From: Amycolatopsis sp. FDAARGOS 1241
GTDB taxonomy: Bacteria; Actinomycetota; Actinomycetes; Mycobacteriales; Pseudonocardiaceae
DNA: 64,000 nt
Direction: 5' to 3'
NCBI RefSeq assembly: GCF_016889705.1
Contig: NZ_CP069526.1
Coordinates: 5,332,001-5,396,000 of the forward strand
Positions within the stretch are counted from its first letter, which is position 1. The number at the start of each line of letters is the position of its first letter. The notes under the pieces are model-generated. The model had not been told where the DNA came from. It saw only the letters and a list, made by a program, of their open reading frames with translations, and searched no databases. Positions 34,298 through 41,979 of the stretch are shown here, piece after piece. The position numbers and the translations under genes are program-made.

Positions 34298-35164
34298 CTA
34301 GCGGACGGCGTCGGCGACGATGACCAGGTAGTTGAGTTCGCCGGACTGGTGGCCGTCGAGGAAGGCCTGTTCGACGCCGGTGCGGTGGTTGGAGTGTGAC
34401 CTCAGCTGCCAGTAGGGGATGGCTTGTTCGGTGAGGTCCCAGACAGTGGAGGGCACCAGGTTGTTGGCGGCCAACGCGCGGAAGTAGCTGCTGCGGCGGT
34501 GGATGTGGCAGACGTAGTGGCGGTCGATGAAGTCCACGGCCTTGCTGCCGGTTGACACGGCGTCGTTGGCGCACCAGGTGACGCAGACGTAGCGGCCGCC
34601 GGGGCGCAGCAGCCGGGCGAACTCGGCGAATCCTTCGTCCAGGTCGATGTACATCGTGGTCTCGTTGGTGACGACAGCGTCGAACGATCCGGCCGGCATG
34701 CCGGTGTCGGTCATGTTGCCGAAGAGGAACGAGACGTCTTTGTCCCAGCCGCGTTCGCGGCCGAGGCGTTCGGCGAATTCGATGTGGTGGGCACAGAAGT
34801 TGACCCCGACCACCGAGCTGCCGAAGCGCCGGTTGATCAGGTAGGACGTGCCGCCGCGCCCGGACCCGCCGTCCATCACCCGGGCCTGGGGTGACAACGG
34901 TGCCAGCCCCCGCAGCACGAGCTCGACCTGGTCGGACTCCATCCGGTGCATCTCGGCGAGGATGGCCGCCTCCCGGTCGGGTTCGGGCAGCTCGAGCACC
35001 GATTTGTCGAACCCGCCGACGGCGAAGTGGTGATGGTAGAGGCCGTCCTCCTCACCGAGCAGTAGGTTGATCGGATCGTGGGTTTTGTTGTCCCAGTCGG
35101 CCTGCAACTCCCGCTCGTAGGCGGTGCGCACCACCGGGCGTGCCGTGCTCTCTTGGATGGTCAT
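34298..35164 (-). CDS. Geranyl-diphosphate 2-C-methyltransferase-like SAM-dependent prenyl C-methyltransferase
   Basis: 288 residues, the usual size. SAM motif I is modified to VMDGGSGRGGTSYLINRRFG. The active-site block NETTMYIDLDEGFAEF closely matches the NE(S)TMY(V)DL signature of GPP methyltransferases of 2-methylisoborneol synthesis. Upstream, HHHFAVGGFDKSVLEL and ILAEMHRMESDQVELVLRGL are also of that family. Expected reaction: SAM plus a prenyl diphosphate gives a C-methylated (C11 or larger) prenyl diphosphate. RBS AAGGAG precedes the ATG at 35164. It is the last gene of the operon, 38 bp after the second prenyl synthase. Unlike MIB loci, no class I cyclase is adjacent, so the substrate may be GPP or a longer chain. 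Confidence 0.88.
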   Translation of the reverse strand: MTIQESTARPVVRTAYERELQADWDNKTHDPINLLLGEEDGLYHHHFAVGGFDKSVLELPEPDREAAILAEMHRMESDQVELVLRGLAPLSPQARVMDGGSGRGGTSYLINRRFGSSVVGVNFCAHHIEFAERLGRERGWDKDVSFLFGNMTDTGMPAGSFDAVVTNETTMYIDLDEGFAEFARLLRPGGRYVCVTWCANDAVSTGSKAVDFIDRHYVCHIHRRSSYFRALAANNLVPSTVWDLTEQAIPYWQLRSHSNHRTGVEQAFLDGHQSGELNYLVIVADAVR

Positions 35165-35202
35165 GGCTGTCGCTCCTTTTCTCCGTCTGCGGTGTGGCGG
35201 GG

Positions 35203-36210
35203 TCAGGTCGTGCGATGGACGATGAGGTGGAACAAGGTGCGCAGCTCGTCCGTGCCGGCTGCAGTCAGCCCGGCGTGGCTGACGTAGTTGAGCGCCTGGT
35301 CCAGGTGGTGGCGCGACAGGTCTTGGGCCGCTTGACGACCCCCGATTTGTTCGATGAGGCCGGCCATCTCGTCCAGGTGCGTCGCGGTGGTGTCGGCGCT
35401 GCGCCACAGCTGGCGCAGCCGGGTGCCCGCGGGCCCGTCGGCGGCCAGGGTGGTCAGGACGGGCAGGGTCAGGTTGCGGCGTTTGAGATCACCGCGGGCC
35501 GGTTTGCCGGTGACGGCGGGGTCTCCCCAGATGTCCTCGAGGTCGTTGGCGGCCTGCCAGGCGATGCCGAGGTGGTGCCCCGCGCTGCGTAGCGCCGCGA
35601 GCGCGGCATCGGTCGCGTCGGCCCGGAGTGCGGGTGCGGTGAGGCAGCATTCGAGCAGGGCGCTCGTTTTCCGGGTGGCGACCTGCTCGAACTGCGCGAC
35701 GCTCGCGGCGGGGTCTTCGCTGAGCATCAGCTCGTCGGTTTGTCCGGCGAGGACCAGGCTGATCGCGTCGGCGGCCAGGCGCGCCTGCCGGTCCCCGCTG
35801 TCGAGCGCCATCCGTAAGCCGGCGGCCTGCATCGCGTCGCCGGCCAGCACTGCCAGCGGCACGCCGAACGCCGACCACGCGGACGGCTGCCCGCGGCGCG
35901 TCCGGTCGTCGTCGATGATGTCGTCGTGGAGGAGGGTCGAGTTGTGCAGCAGCTCGACGGCGGTGGCCTCGGTGCCCACTTCCCGTGGCGGCAGGTCCAG
36001 GCCGGCTGCGGCCGCCATCATGAGGCCGGCCCGCACCAGCTTGCTCGTCCCGCCTCCGCCGTCGGTGAGGCCGAGGTGGTAGAGGCAGACCTGGGCCAAA
36101 TCCGGCTGCAGCGCGCGAACCCGCTCTTCAAGCAGTGGCCAGACGATCGAGCGGGCGCTCTCCAGCGAGGGCGGCAGCCCTGATGCGACCGGTACAGCGG
36201 ATGTACTCAT
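35203..36210 (-). CDS. Polyprenyl diphosphate synthase 2 (variant second Asp motif)
   Basis: 335 residues, all-alpha trans-prenyltransferase. The first Asp-rich motif is HDDIIDDDRTRRGQPSAW. The second is QAANDLEDIWGDPAVTGKPA, in which the usual D-D-x-x-D is N-D-x-x-D. A canonical K-P-x-x-x-D-L-x-x-R segment follows. AAGGAGG precedes the ATG at 36210. It makes a linear prenyl diphosphate; chain length cannot be read safely. Two prenyl synthases in one operon suggest two chain lengths, a heteromeric pair, or one specialised to accept a methylated allylic substrate (inference). Confidence 0.88.
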   Translation of the reverse strand: MSTSAVPVASGLPPSLESARSIVWPLLEERVRALQPDLAQVCLYHLGLTDGGGGTSKLVRAGLMMAAAAGLDLPPREVGTEATAVELLHNSTLLHDDIIDDDRTRRGQPSAWSAFGVPLAVLAGDAMQAAGLRMALDSGDRQARLAADAISLVLAGQTDELMLSEDPAASVAQFEQVATRKTSALLECCLTAPALRADATDAALAALRSAGHHLGIAWQAANDLEDIWGDPAVTGKPARGDLKRRNLTLPVLTTLAADGPAGTRLRQLWRSADTTATHLDEMAGLIEQIGGRQAAQDLSRHHLDQALNYVSHAGLTAAGTDELRTLFHLIVHRTT

Positions 36211-36374
36211 GGTGGTCCTCCTTGGCCACGATGTCGTGGTCCTCGTCAGGGGTCGTGGTCCGCGATCAGCCCGGCCGGCTCGGCGGTGGTGGGGGCCAGG
36301 ACGGTCTGGTTCAGCGGTGACATCACCTGGGCTAGTTGTGCTTCGCCTATGGGCCCGGCGGGTGATCGTCAGGC

Positions 36375-37322
36375 TCATGCCAGCAGCAGCGGTGCGGTCG
36401 CGAGAGTGAGGCCCCAGGTCAGGAAGTACAGCTGGAAGGTGCGCCGGTCGGCGGGACGACCGTGTCGCAGCAGGGCTCGCGCAGCGCAGGTCCAGGCCAG
36501 GATCGCGAGCACTGCGGCGCTGGCCGCACCTCTCCAGTCCTGGGCGCCCGACACGCGAGCGAGCCCGAAATAGACCACGAAGGGCAGCAACACGATGATG
36601 CTGGCGAACCAGCGGCGCACGAAGGTGGGGCCGAACACCAGCGCCGGGGTGCGCCGCCCGACGGCGCGGTCGCCGGCCATGTCGCGGACGTCCTCGTAGA
36701 TGAAGGCGAGGGTGAAGTAGCCCGAAAAGATCGCGATCCAGCTCCACACGGTGGCGTCGAGCGGGGCCGAGAGCCGCCAGCCGTAAGCGGGCACTACGAC
36801 CTGGTACGAGAGATTGGAAAGCGGCTTCCACCACAGGTAGTGTCGAGGAGAAGGCCAGCGATACTGCAGCACCACGACGACCTGCCAGATCAGGATCCAC
36901 GGCCACACGCCGAAGACCCACGCGAGCAGGAGACAGATCGCCATCGCCACCCAGAACCGGCGCGCGAGGCCGGCCGCGGTGGCCAGGCCGGCCGGGATGG
37001 GGCGATACGGCTTGTTGAGCGCATCTTCCTCTCCGGAGCGGGCCTGGTTCGACGAGTCCGTGAGGTAGCTGAACAGCAGCCCCAGCACGGCCGCTTTCCC
37101 GACGCCCACCAGAAGTTCCGCAGCGGGCAGTCCGCCATGGACACTGGCGGCAAGCGAAAACACGATGGGCGGCAGGAGACCGGCGATCAGGTTGTCGGCG
37201 ATCATGCGCCAGGTCAGATCCACCTCACCGCGCAAGCGGCCAGCGACGGACCGCAGCCGCGACATACCGTGCCCGACACCGCGCCGCCCGCGGTCGGTGC
37301 CTGCCGTCCCGTCGGTCAGCAT
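36375..37322 (-). CDS. UbiA-superfamily membrane prenyltransferase or UbiA-type terpene cyclase
   Basis: 315 residues with about eight to nine hydrophobic segments. Conserved Asp-rich loops are present. Loop 1 is SNQARSGEEDALNKPYRPIP, where the normal N-D-x-x-D-x-x-x-D is replaced by N-Q-x-x-x-G-E-E-D. Loop 2 is YEDVRDMAGDRAVGRRTPAL. Such proteins bind a prenyl diphosphate through Mg and either transfer it to an aromatic acceptor or, in fungal and bacterial UbiA-type cyclases, cyclise it. No aromatic-acceptor pathway is nearby, which favours a cyclase. The ATG overlaps the stop of prenyl synthase 1 by 7 nt (an alternative ATG is at 37265). Confidence 0.85.
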   Translation of the reverse strand: MLTDGTAGTDRGRRGVGHGMSRLRSVAGRLRGEVDLTWRMIADNLIAGLLPPIVFSLAASVHGGLPAAELLVGVGKAAVLGLLFSYLTDSSNQARSGEEDALNKPYRPIPAGLATAAGLARRFWVAMAICLLLAWVFGVWPWILIWQVVVVLQYRWPSPRHYLWWKPLSNLSYQVVVPAYGWRLSAPLDATVWSWIAIFSGYFTLAFIYEDVRDMAGDRAVGRRTPALVFGPTFVRRWFASIIVLLPFVVYFGLARVSGAQDWRGAASAAVLAILAWTCAARALLRHGRPADRRTFQLYFLTWGLTLATAPLLLA

Positions 37323-38338
37323 GAGCGATCCACCACCGTGGCGGCGATCGTGCGCAGCGGAGCCGTCCGCAAGGGATCCAGCCCCGCGCCGTCAAGATGG
37401 CCCTCGGCGTCGGCGAGCGCGGCGAGCGCGGCTTCCCTGCTGACGTTGCGAGCACCGGTCTGCTCCATGGCGCGGACACACTCGGCCACCTGTTCGTCGT
37501 TGGGCTGTGTGGTGCTCCGATAGAGGGTCTTCAACGGCCTCGCGGCCGGATCCTGGGAGGACAGGGCGACGAGCACCGGATGGGTCCACTTGCGGCGACG
37601 GAGATCCGCTCCGACGGGTTTGCCGGTGATCACCGGGTCACCGAAGAGCCCGAGCAGGTCATCGGCGACCTGGAAGGCCAGGCCGAGGGAACGGCCGAAG
37701 CGATCCATCCGGGTGATGACCTCGGGGCCCGCGCCGGCCGCGGCGGCGCCCAGCGCGCACGCCGCGCCCATCAGGGATCCGGTTTTGAGCCGGGCCATCA
37801 GCACGTAGTCCTCGGTGGTGAGATCAGGCCGCGACTCGTACTCGACGTCCAGCGCCTCGCCCCGGACCAGATCCTGGACCGCCTGGCACAGCCGGCGCGC
37901 AAGGTTCACCTCGTCGAGACACCCCAGCGCCAGCGCCAGCACCGCGTCACCGGACAGCACCCCCGCAGTCGTCCCGAACTCCGCCCACACGGTGGGGCGG
38001 CCACGCCGCTCCCGATCCTGATCGATCACGTCGTCGTGCAGGATGCAGAAGTTGTGCACCAGCTCCACCGCGGCGGCCACCTCGTCGAGCCGATCGTGCG
38101 TCCCCCCGGCCGCCTCCGCCGCGGCGTAGACCAGCGCGGGCCGCAACCCCTTCCCTGCGCGTGCGCCGGTGACCGGTTTCCCGGCGGCGTCGCTCCAGCC
38201 GAAGTGAAACGCCACCCAGTGACGTTGCTGGAGCGGGAGACGGTCCACGTGGGCGCGCAGAGCTGGCAACACCCTCCGTTGTGCCCGCATCAGCAATTCT
38301 CCCGCGAGTGACGCGACAGTCGAGCTGGCTTGCCTCAT
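37316..38338 (-). CDS. Polyprenyl diphosphate synthase 1 (GGPP synthase-like)
   Basis: 340 residues and first in the operon. First Asp-rich motif ILHDDVIDQDRERRGRPT; second FQVADDLLGLFGDPVITGKP; substrate-binding GKGLRPALVYAAAEAAGG. ATG 38338 is preferred over the longer frame because GGAGGGTGG lies just upstream. The canonical DDxxD/DDxxG motifs and its length fit actinobacterial (E)-GGPP or FPP synthases. It is coupled to the UbiA gene by overlapping stop and start, implying that its product feeds that membrane enzyme. Confidence 0.88.
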   Translation of the reverse strand: MRQASSTVASLAGELLMRAQRRVLPALRAHVDRLPLQQRHWVAFHFGWSDAAGKPVTGARAGKGLRPALVYAAAEAAGGTHDRLDEVAAAVELVHNFCILHDDVIDQDRERRGRPTVWAEFGTTAGVLSGDAVLALALGCLDEVNLARRLCQAVQDLVRGEALDVEYESRPDLTTEDYVLMARLKTGSLMGAACALGAAAAGAGPEVITRMDRFGRSLGLAFQVADDLLGLFGDPVITGKPVGADLRRRKWTHPVLVALSSQDPAARPLKTLYRSTTQPNDEQVAECVRAMEQTGARNVSREAALAALADAEGHLDGAGLDPLRTAPLRTIAATVVDRSC

Positions 38339-39381
38339 TCTGCTGACCACCCTCCGAAACGACGACGGGGATACCAGCCGCCCGGGCATGCCCAATACGC
38401 CGGACGAAAATGAACAAGCGCCAACAACCGGCGAACCGAAACAACATCGAGCATGTGGGCGACGTGCCGCTGATTACGACGCTACCACCCTGAACAAGCC
38501 ATGGAAGGGTCGACGATTGGGTGGATTCGGAGCGCCGACCACTCACTGTTTCGAGTGAGGTTAAAACACGGAATGCTTTTCCATTCTGCGCCATGTGAGC
38601 GAACAACATGGTTCGATTGTCGGTTCGTGTCCCTACGCCGGGTTATCAGGGCCGACCCTCGTACACGGCTGGTGAGCAGGCGCTCAGCTTGGTCGACGGC
38701 GGAGCCCCTCGGCCTCACCTCCGCGTTAAGTGCCAAGACAACAGTGGATCGAGACCAATGGGGGTGAGCCAGCCGGGAGGTTGTGATGTCGATTGCCGCA
38801 GGCAGACTGTCTGCAACCGAATTCGACCACGATCGAGCGACTACCCAAACCCGAATATCGACCTGAAACGCTATGCGCATGCGCACGGGAACCAGAAAGG
38901 AGAACCTATCAACCGGATGGCCCAATCTATTGGCATGAAGGTTACCACCAGGCTCGCGCGGTCCGAATCACCTCGTCACAACCGCGTCTGCCGCTCGAAG
39001 TGAGGGTGCATGCATCCGCCGATTCTGATCACCGGTCAAGGCCAGGCGCATGCCTTCCATGCGGTCCCACTCGACACCGACACACGGAGACCCGAGGGAA
39101 CGCTGGATCCGCGCCGGCCTGCATGACGCCATCGCCGCCACCCACGCGTCGGCACCCGCGGCGGAGGCGACCGGCCGGCACCGGATCGTGGTGCTCTACG
39201 AAGCACTGGCCGGGTGGCGGCGCCCCCCACCCCACCGGTGGTCGAGCTCAACCGGGCCGGCGCCGTAGCCATGGCCTCGGGCCCGCAGCACAGCCCTGGC
39301 CATCGTGGACGAGCTCATCGTCGCCGAGCGATTCCTCGCTCGCATACCTCCGGCCGCGAAGGCGCGGCACCGCGCACACCG
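38339..39381. other. Long upstream region of the terpenoid operon
   Basis: About 1 kb, clearly lower in GC between 38.35 and 39.0 kb than the neighbouring genes. It should hold the operon promoter. Very short plus-strand frames with plausible RBS exist (ATG 38785 after GGGAGG, 27 residues; ATG 38919 after AAGGAG, 28 residues), but there is no way to call them genes. At 39.05-39.27 kb a plus frame (AGLHDAIAATHASAPAAEAT, HRIVVLYEALAGW) resembles the end of a hypothetical actinobacterial protein. Confidence 0.4.
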
Positions 39382-39546
39382 TCAGGCAGGCGTTGCCTGC
39401 TCACCCCCATCCGCCTGGGCGGTGGCGGGTGCAGCGGCTTCTGGTTCGTGGGTGTCGGCGGGCGGCCACCAGATGAGGCCGATGTCGGCGACCACGGTGT
39501 CGAAGATCGGGGTCGTCGCGTCGGGGGCGGTGTGGTGTGTGGTCAT
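39382..39546 (-). CDS. Small hypothetical protein
   Basis: 54 residues (MTTHHTAPDATTPIFDTVVA). Its ATG overlaps the stop of the preceding gene (TGATG), so it is translationally coupled. Contains DIGLIWWPPADTHEPEAAAP. Unknown family. Confidence 0.45.
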   Translation of the reverse strand: MTTHHTAPDATTPIFDTVVADIGLIWWPPADTHEPEAAAPATAQADGGEQATPA

Positions 39547-39794
39547 GTCGCCGGCACCACGTCGATGATCATGTCGGCCTGGACCCACTCCGGCTCGGCG
39601 TCGCGTGCTCGTCCGTCGGCCTGTACCGGTACCCACGTGTGGTTGGTGGTGGGGTCGAGGACTGATGGTCCGGCCACCACGCCCTGTCGGCACAGCTGCC
39701 GCGCCCCCGAGCAGCGTTTCCCGAGCAGGTAGGTCACTCGATGACCGGCCGCCGGCGGCTCGGCCTGGCAGTGGCCAATCGTCACATCGCTCAT
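39543..39794 (-). CDS. Small hypothetical protein
   Basis: 83 residues (MSDVTIGHCQAEPPAAGHRV), with a CRQG and a GARQLCRQG turn. Coupled to the downstream 54-residue frame. Together with the 127-residue gene upstream it may be a three-gene plasmid-type unit. Confidence 0.45.
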   Translation of the reverse strand: MSDVTIGHCQAEPPAAGHRVTYLLGKRCSGARQLCRQGVVAGPSVLDPTTNHTWVPVQADGRARDAEPEWVQADMIIDVVPAT

Positions 39795-39942
39795 CACGCC
39801 TCCCCGGCCTCGTGGCCGCGGTCGCGGCACACCTGGATCCTCGCCGTTTCTCACGATAAGTCGCATCGACGCATCCATGCCGTCATCGCCGCATGACACA
39901 AAAGAGTGGTGTTGACCTGGCCACACCGGCGGCACCGGCCGA

Positions 39943-40326
39943 TCATTCCGAGGGATCTCCGGGCGAGAAATCCAGCTCCAAGGCCTTGTTCTTGGTGCTG
40001 TCGTTGTCGTCGGTGCGGCGCAGCATGGTGCGCAGGTGTCCGTGGGCGGCGATGAGGTCGGAGCGGGCCGCGTCGTCGCGCAGGCCGAGGGCATGCTGTT
40101 GAGCCTGGGCGAGCAGTGCCGGGACGTGCGGTGCGTGCGCGCGCAGCAGCGGGTGGGCGCGGGCGGTGGTGTCGGCGAGGACGGTCATCATGACGGGGAT
40201 CTCAGCGGTGCCAGGCGCCACGGCGAGCAGCGCGGTGACCAGCTTGATTTGGGCTGCCAGGACACCCAGCAGCCCGCCGTCCGGCTCGGCCGCGGCGTTA
40301 GGCGGCGTGCGTGGGCTCGTGCTCAC
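39943..40326 (-). CDS. Hypothetical helical protein
   Basis: 127 residues (MSTSPRTPPNAAAEPDGGLL), predominantly Ala/Leu helical (LAAQIKLVTALLAVAPGTAE, HVPALLAQAQQHALGLRDDA), with a charged C-terminus (NKALELDFSPGDPSE). Family unknown. Confidence 0.5.
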   Translation of the reverse strand: MSTSPRTPPNAAAEPDGGLLGVLAAQIKLVTALLAVAPGTAEIPVMMTVLADTTARAHPLLRAHAPHVPALLAQAQQHALGLRDDAARSDLIAAHGHLRTMLRRTDDNDSTKNKALELDFSPGDPSE

Positions 40327-40703
40327 GTGGGCCTCCCCAGAACGTCATGAACGCTAGTGAACTCGGCGGGGAAACGCGGGGCAGGCACCCGCATGACGTC
40401 GCCAAGGACCACATCCCCCACACGGGGGAGCAGGCACAGTCACCGTGGGCACGAGCTAGGCGACCAGCCGAGTAGGCAACCCACCACCCCGAACCGGCGA
40501 CAACGCGCTAAGCGTTGGTTTTTCGGCGCGCACTACTTGGAGACCAACGCACAGACATCGCCGGCGGGCCGGAGCCCGCGCTCGCGAAGCTGTCCCTCGG
40601 TACACAAGAAGGATGACGCGAAACCAGAGGCGTAGCAGGGAACTCCTGTCTCCGTCCACCTCGCGGGCTTCCCCATGATCGCCTCCAACCGCGGGTACCA
40701 ACG
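40327..40703. other. Intergenic region with hairpins
   Basis: No gene. It contains a GC hairpin (TCCCCC-N4-GGGGGA near 40421) and the terminator-like repeat at 40487-40536. Confidence 0.45.
40487..40536 (+). terminator. Hairpin-T repeat, copy 1
   Basis: CAACGC-GCTAA-GCGTTG followed by GTTTTT, a short Rho-independent-type terminator shape. The surrounding 50 bp recurs at 41581-41629 in the same orientation. Confidence 0.5.
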
Positions 40704-40853
40704 TCACCACCGAGTACAACGCCGGTGAGGGGGTTCGGTCAGGTCGTCCCGCCGCCACACCGCGACCCGGGCCAGGAGTTCGCCCGTAGCGGCACAGTGG
40801 CGCTGCATTGCGACAGTTTCGGCGAGCTGGTCATTGTCAGAGCCAGAGGTCAT
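40704..40853 (-). CDS. Small hypothetical protein containing the 74-bp repeat
   Basis: 49 residues (MTSGSDNDQLAETVAMQRHC). The AETVAMQRH.AATGELLARV segment is encoded by the repeat also found at 34210-34283. Confidence 0.4.
   Translation of the reverse strand: MTSGSDNDQLAETVAMQRHCAATGELLARVAVWRRDDLTEPPHRRCTRW
40749..40823 (+). repeat. 74-bp repeat flanking the terpenoid operon, right copy
   Basis: See the left copy at 34210-34283. The two copies lie 6.5 kb apart in direct orientation. Confidence 0.8.
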
Positions 40854-40917
40854 AGGCTGAGTGTCCCGCAGCTGGTCGGTTCGGCGGATTGGTCTCCGGC
40901 GCGCGTAGTGTCCGGGC

Positions 40918-41406
40918 ATGGATCCCGACAGCCAGCACGGCCTGCGCGGAGAGTCTGTTCCCGAATTGCTGGGACACTACGCGGCGATCCTGCAAGAGTT
41001 GCGTCGGCGGGGCGTCGTCAAGACTCGGAACGCGCCGCTGGGTGACTATGCCGAGTGCCTCGCCGCGCGGGTCTATGACGGGGAGCTGGCCCCGAACTCT
41101 GTCACGTCCTACGACCTGCGGGCTGCGGACGGGCGTCGGGTCCGGGTGAAGGCAAGGACCATCCACCCGGACACCCGAGGCGCGTTCTTCTCGCCCTTCC
41201 GTTCATTGGATTTCGACGTCGCCGTCCTGATCGCCGTCGACAGCTCCACCTACAACGTGCTTTGGGCCCGCGAGGTGCCGGCCGCCGACATCGAGGCCGC
41301 TAGCCGGTACTCGGCGCACATCAATGGCCACCGGCTCTCGATGACCGCTGGTGCGCGGCTCGGCACGGACGTCACGACGCAATTCAGCGCCGTCCTGTCG
41401 GCGTAG
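40918..41406 (+). CDS. Hypothetical protein (DUF6998-like)
   Basis: 162 residues (MDPDSQHGLRGESVPELLGH). It has the GDYAE motif in VVKTRNAPLGDYAECLAARV, then SYDLRAADGRRVRVKARTIH and FDVAVLIAVDSSTYNVLWAR. The layout (acidic GDYAE...D...VKAR...D.DV) recalls small nuclease-like domains of unknown role near mobile elements. Family name tentative. Confidence 0.6.
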   Translation: MDPDSQHGLRGESVPELLGHYAAILQELRRRGVVKTRNAPLGDYAECLAARVYDGELAPNSVTSYDLRAADGRRVRVKARTIHPDTRGAFFSPFRSLDFDVAVLIAVDSSTYNVLWAREVPAADIEAASRYSAHINGHRLSMTAGARLGTDVTTQFSAVLSA

Positions 41407-41509
41407 CGGGGACCTTCATCGGCGTATCGCAAGCCCCCGAGAACGTGACATTGGCGCGGACATCGCAAGCTTTACAGTCTCGTCCTGCGGAAACACCGAT
41501 CAGCCCCAG

Positions 41510-41539
41510 GTGTCTCGCGAACGATCGTTTCCGAGACAC
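41510..41539. repeat. 30-bp palindrome
   Basis: Outer arms GTGTCTCG / CGAGACAC and inner AACGATCGTT are symmetrical about one centre, with two central-arm mismatches. Confidence 0.7.
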
Positions 41540-41580
41540 ACGGGTGCGAACTAGCTTCCGACCGAGCACGGAGCCCGCAA

Positions 41581-41629
41581 CCCCGAACCGACGGCAACTC
41601 GCTAAGCGTTGTTTTTCGGCGCGCGCTAC
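41581..41629 (+). terminator. Hairpin-T repeat, copy 2
   Basis: Second copy of the 40487-40536 element (CAACTC-GCTAA-GCGTTG then TTTTT), with one stem mismatch. Confidence 0.45.
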
Positions 41630-41733
41630 CGGGAGGCCTGTGAGGGCCCCGGGGTCGGCTCGGGGGACCGGGTTCCGTGTTCCGAGTTGGCCGGCACCCG
41701 GCCGGGCTGGGCGGTCCGTCCGGACGCGACCCG

Positions 41734-41791
41734 GGAGGGGCATACAGGGGGCACACGACCGGCGCCCGAGTGTCCCCCTGTGTGCCCCTCC
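41734..41791. repeat. Long inverted repeat (about 22-bp arms)
   Basis: Arms GGAGGGGCATACAGGGGG... at 41734-41755 and GTGTCCCCCTGTGTGCCCC... at 41770-41791 pair with one or two mismatches around a 14-nt loop; a very stable RNA or cruciform structure. Confidence 0.75.
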
Positions 41792-41979
41792 GGGTGCCGG
41801 CATCGAACACACCCCCGCTCGGCGCAACCTGGCCCTACGCGTGCGCGCACGCGAGTGGAACCAGCTCTACCCGCCACTTCGGTGCTGGGCGCAGGCGCAC
41901 GGCACCATCGGCGGTACGAAACTGTCGTACCCGTGTGTGATCGTTTGGCGGCACCCGCCCACTCTGGAGGACACCGCCG

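Larger units (their letters stand above)
41407..41979. other. Intergenic region with three secondary-structure elements
   Basis: No gene supported. It carries the palindrome at 41510-41539, the hairpin-T repeat at 41581-41629 and the long hairpin at 41734-41791, ahead of the helicase pseudogene. Confidence 0.5.

Noticed and set aside
38785..39003. Two peptides of 27-28 residues with plausible RBS
   Set aside because: Too short, no homology visible by eye; reported only as a feature of the region.
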